The position numbers and the translations under genes were made by a program. The notes under the pieces are model-generated. The model made no database searches. It was not told where the DNA came from and saw nothing but the letters and a program-made list of their open reading frames with translations. Positions 5,722-5,827 of a stretch of DNA of 5,827 bases are shown here, in pieces. Each line of letters begins with the position of its first letter. Within the stretch, counting starts at the first letter, position 1. This DNA is from Bacteroidota bacterium (GTDB lineage Bacteria; Bacteroidota; Bacteroidia; Flavobacteriales; Flavobacteriaceae): the NCBI GenBank assembly GCA_023393485.1, contig JAEWLD010000124.1:1-5827 (forward strand), written 5' to 3'.

Positions 5722-5827
5722 ATGCACAAAGCCGGATTTGTAAACATTATCGGGAATCCAAATGTTGGAAAATCAACATTGATGAACGCACTCGTCGGTG
5801 AACGCTTGTCGATCATCACCTCAAAGG
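5722..5827 (+). CDS. era: GTPase Era, ribosome-assembly factor (N-terminal 35 residues; continues past window)
   Basis: The frame opens with [18 protein letters not shown] and runs off the window after 35 codons. The G1/P-loop GNPNVGKS is at residues 11-18, with K17 and S18 contacting phosphate and Mg2+. The following segment ([16 protein letters not shown], 20-35) is the region leading to switch I and is characteristic of Era rather than other TrmE-Era-family GTPases such as Der or Obg. Known: Era binds the 3' end of 16S rRNA through a C-terminal KH domain and assists 30S maturation; full length is about 290-300 residues, so the KH domain lies outside. The start is supported by a TAnnTTTG box at 5699 and by the usual short N-terminus before the first strand. 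No Shine-Dalgarno is seen (the bases before the ATG are A/T-rich). It is divergent from the 63-residue gene. Confidence 0.93.
   Translation, partial: MHKAGFVNIIGNPNVGKSTLMNALVGERLSIITSK

Overview
The window looks like chromosomal DNA of a member of the Bacteroidota, most likely of the Flavobacteriaceae. Three things point there. The initiator tRNA has a well-placed Bacteroidota promoter (TTG, 19-nt spacer, TAnnTTTG), and a second TAnnTTTG box lies before era. No gene has a clear Shine-Dalgarno sequence. The N-termini of the TamB-like and Era proteins resemble the flavobacterial versions as I remember them. Base composition, by eye, is mid-40s % GC in genes with AT-rich gaps.

Layout. Positions 1-4027 (minus) hold the first 1342 codons of a very large tamB-type gene, an inner-membrane-anchored, periplasm-spanning beta-rich protein. 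Its 3' end lies beyond position 1. Upstream of it, on the same strand, are two single-domain CheY-like response regulators (4136-4573 and 4631-5023) with no kinase next to them. A hairpin with a T-tract (4122 to 4091) separates the first regulator from tamB, and a weaker one lies between the two regulators, so the three genes are probably not one simple operon. On the plus strand, 5203-5275 is an initiator tRNA-Met (CAU) with its own promoter and terminator. A gene for an unrecognised 63-residue charged protein (5364-5555, minus) converges on it, and its own terminator sits back to back with the tRNA's. At the right edge, era (ribosome-assembly GTPase) starts at 5722 on the plus strand, divergent from the small gene, and runs off the window after 35 codons.

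How the genes relate. Most of the content is housekeeping: envelope biogenesis (tamB), translation initiation (tRNA-fMet) and ribosome maturation (era). The regulators are the accessory part. I see no mobile element, CRISPR array or defence system, and no convincing new system. The least explained signals are a pair of short elements (TGTAG..TATTAC and GTAAAACTAC) found both just before the first regulator gene and in the divergent gap before era, and the second regulator's departure from the receiver consensus after its conserved lysine. No gap in the window exceeds 300 bases.
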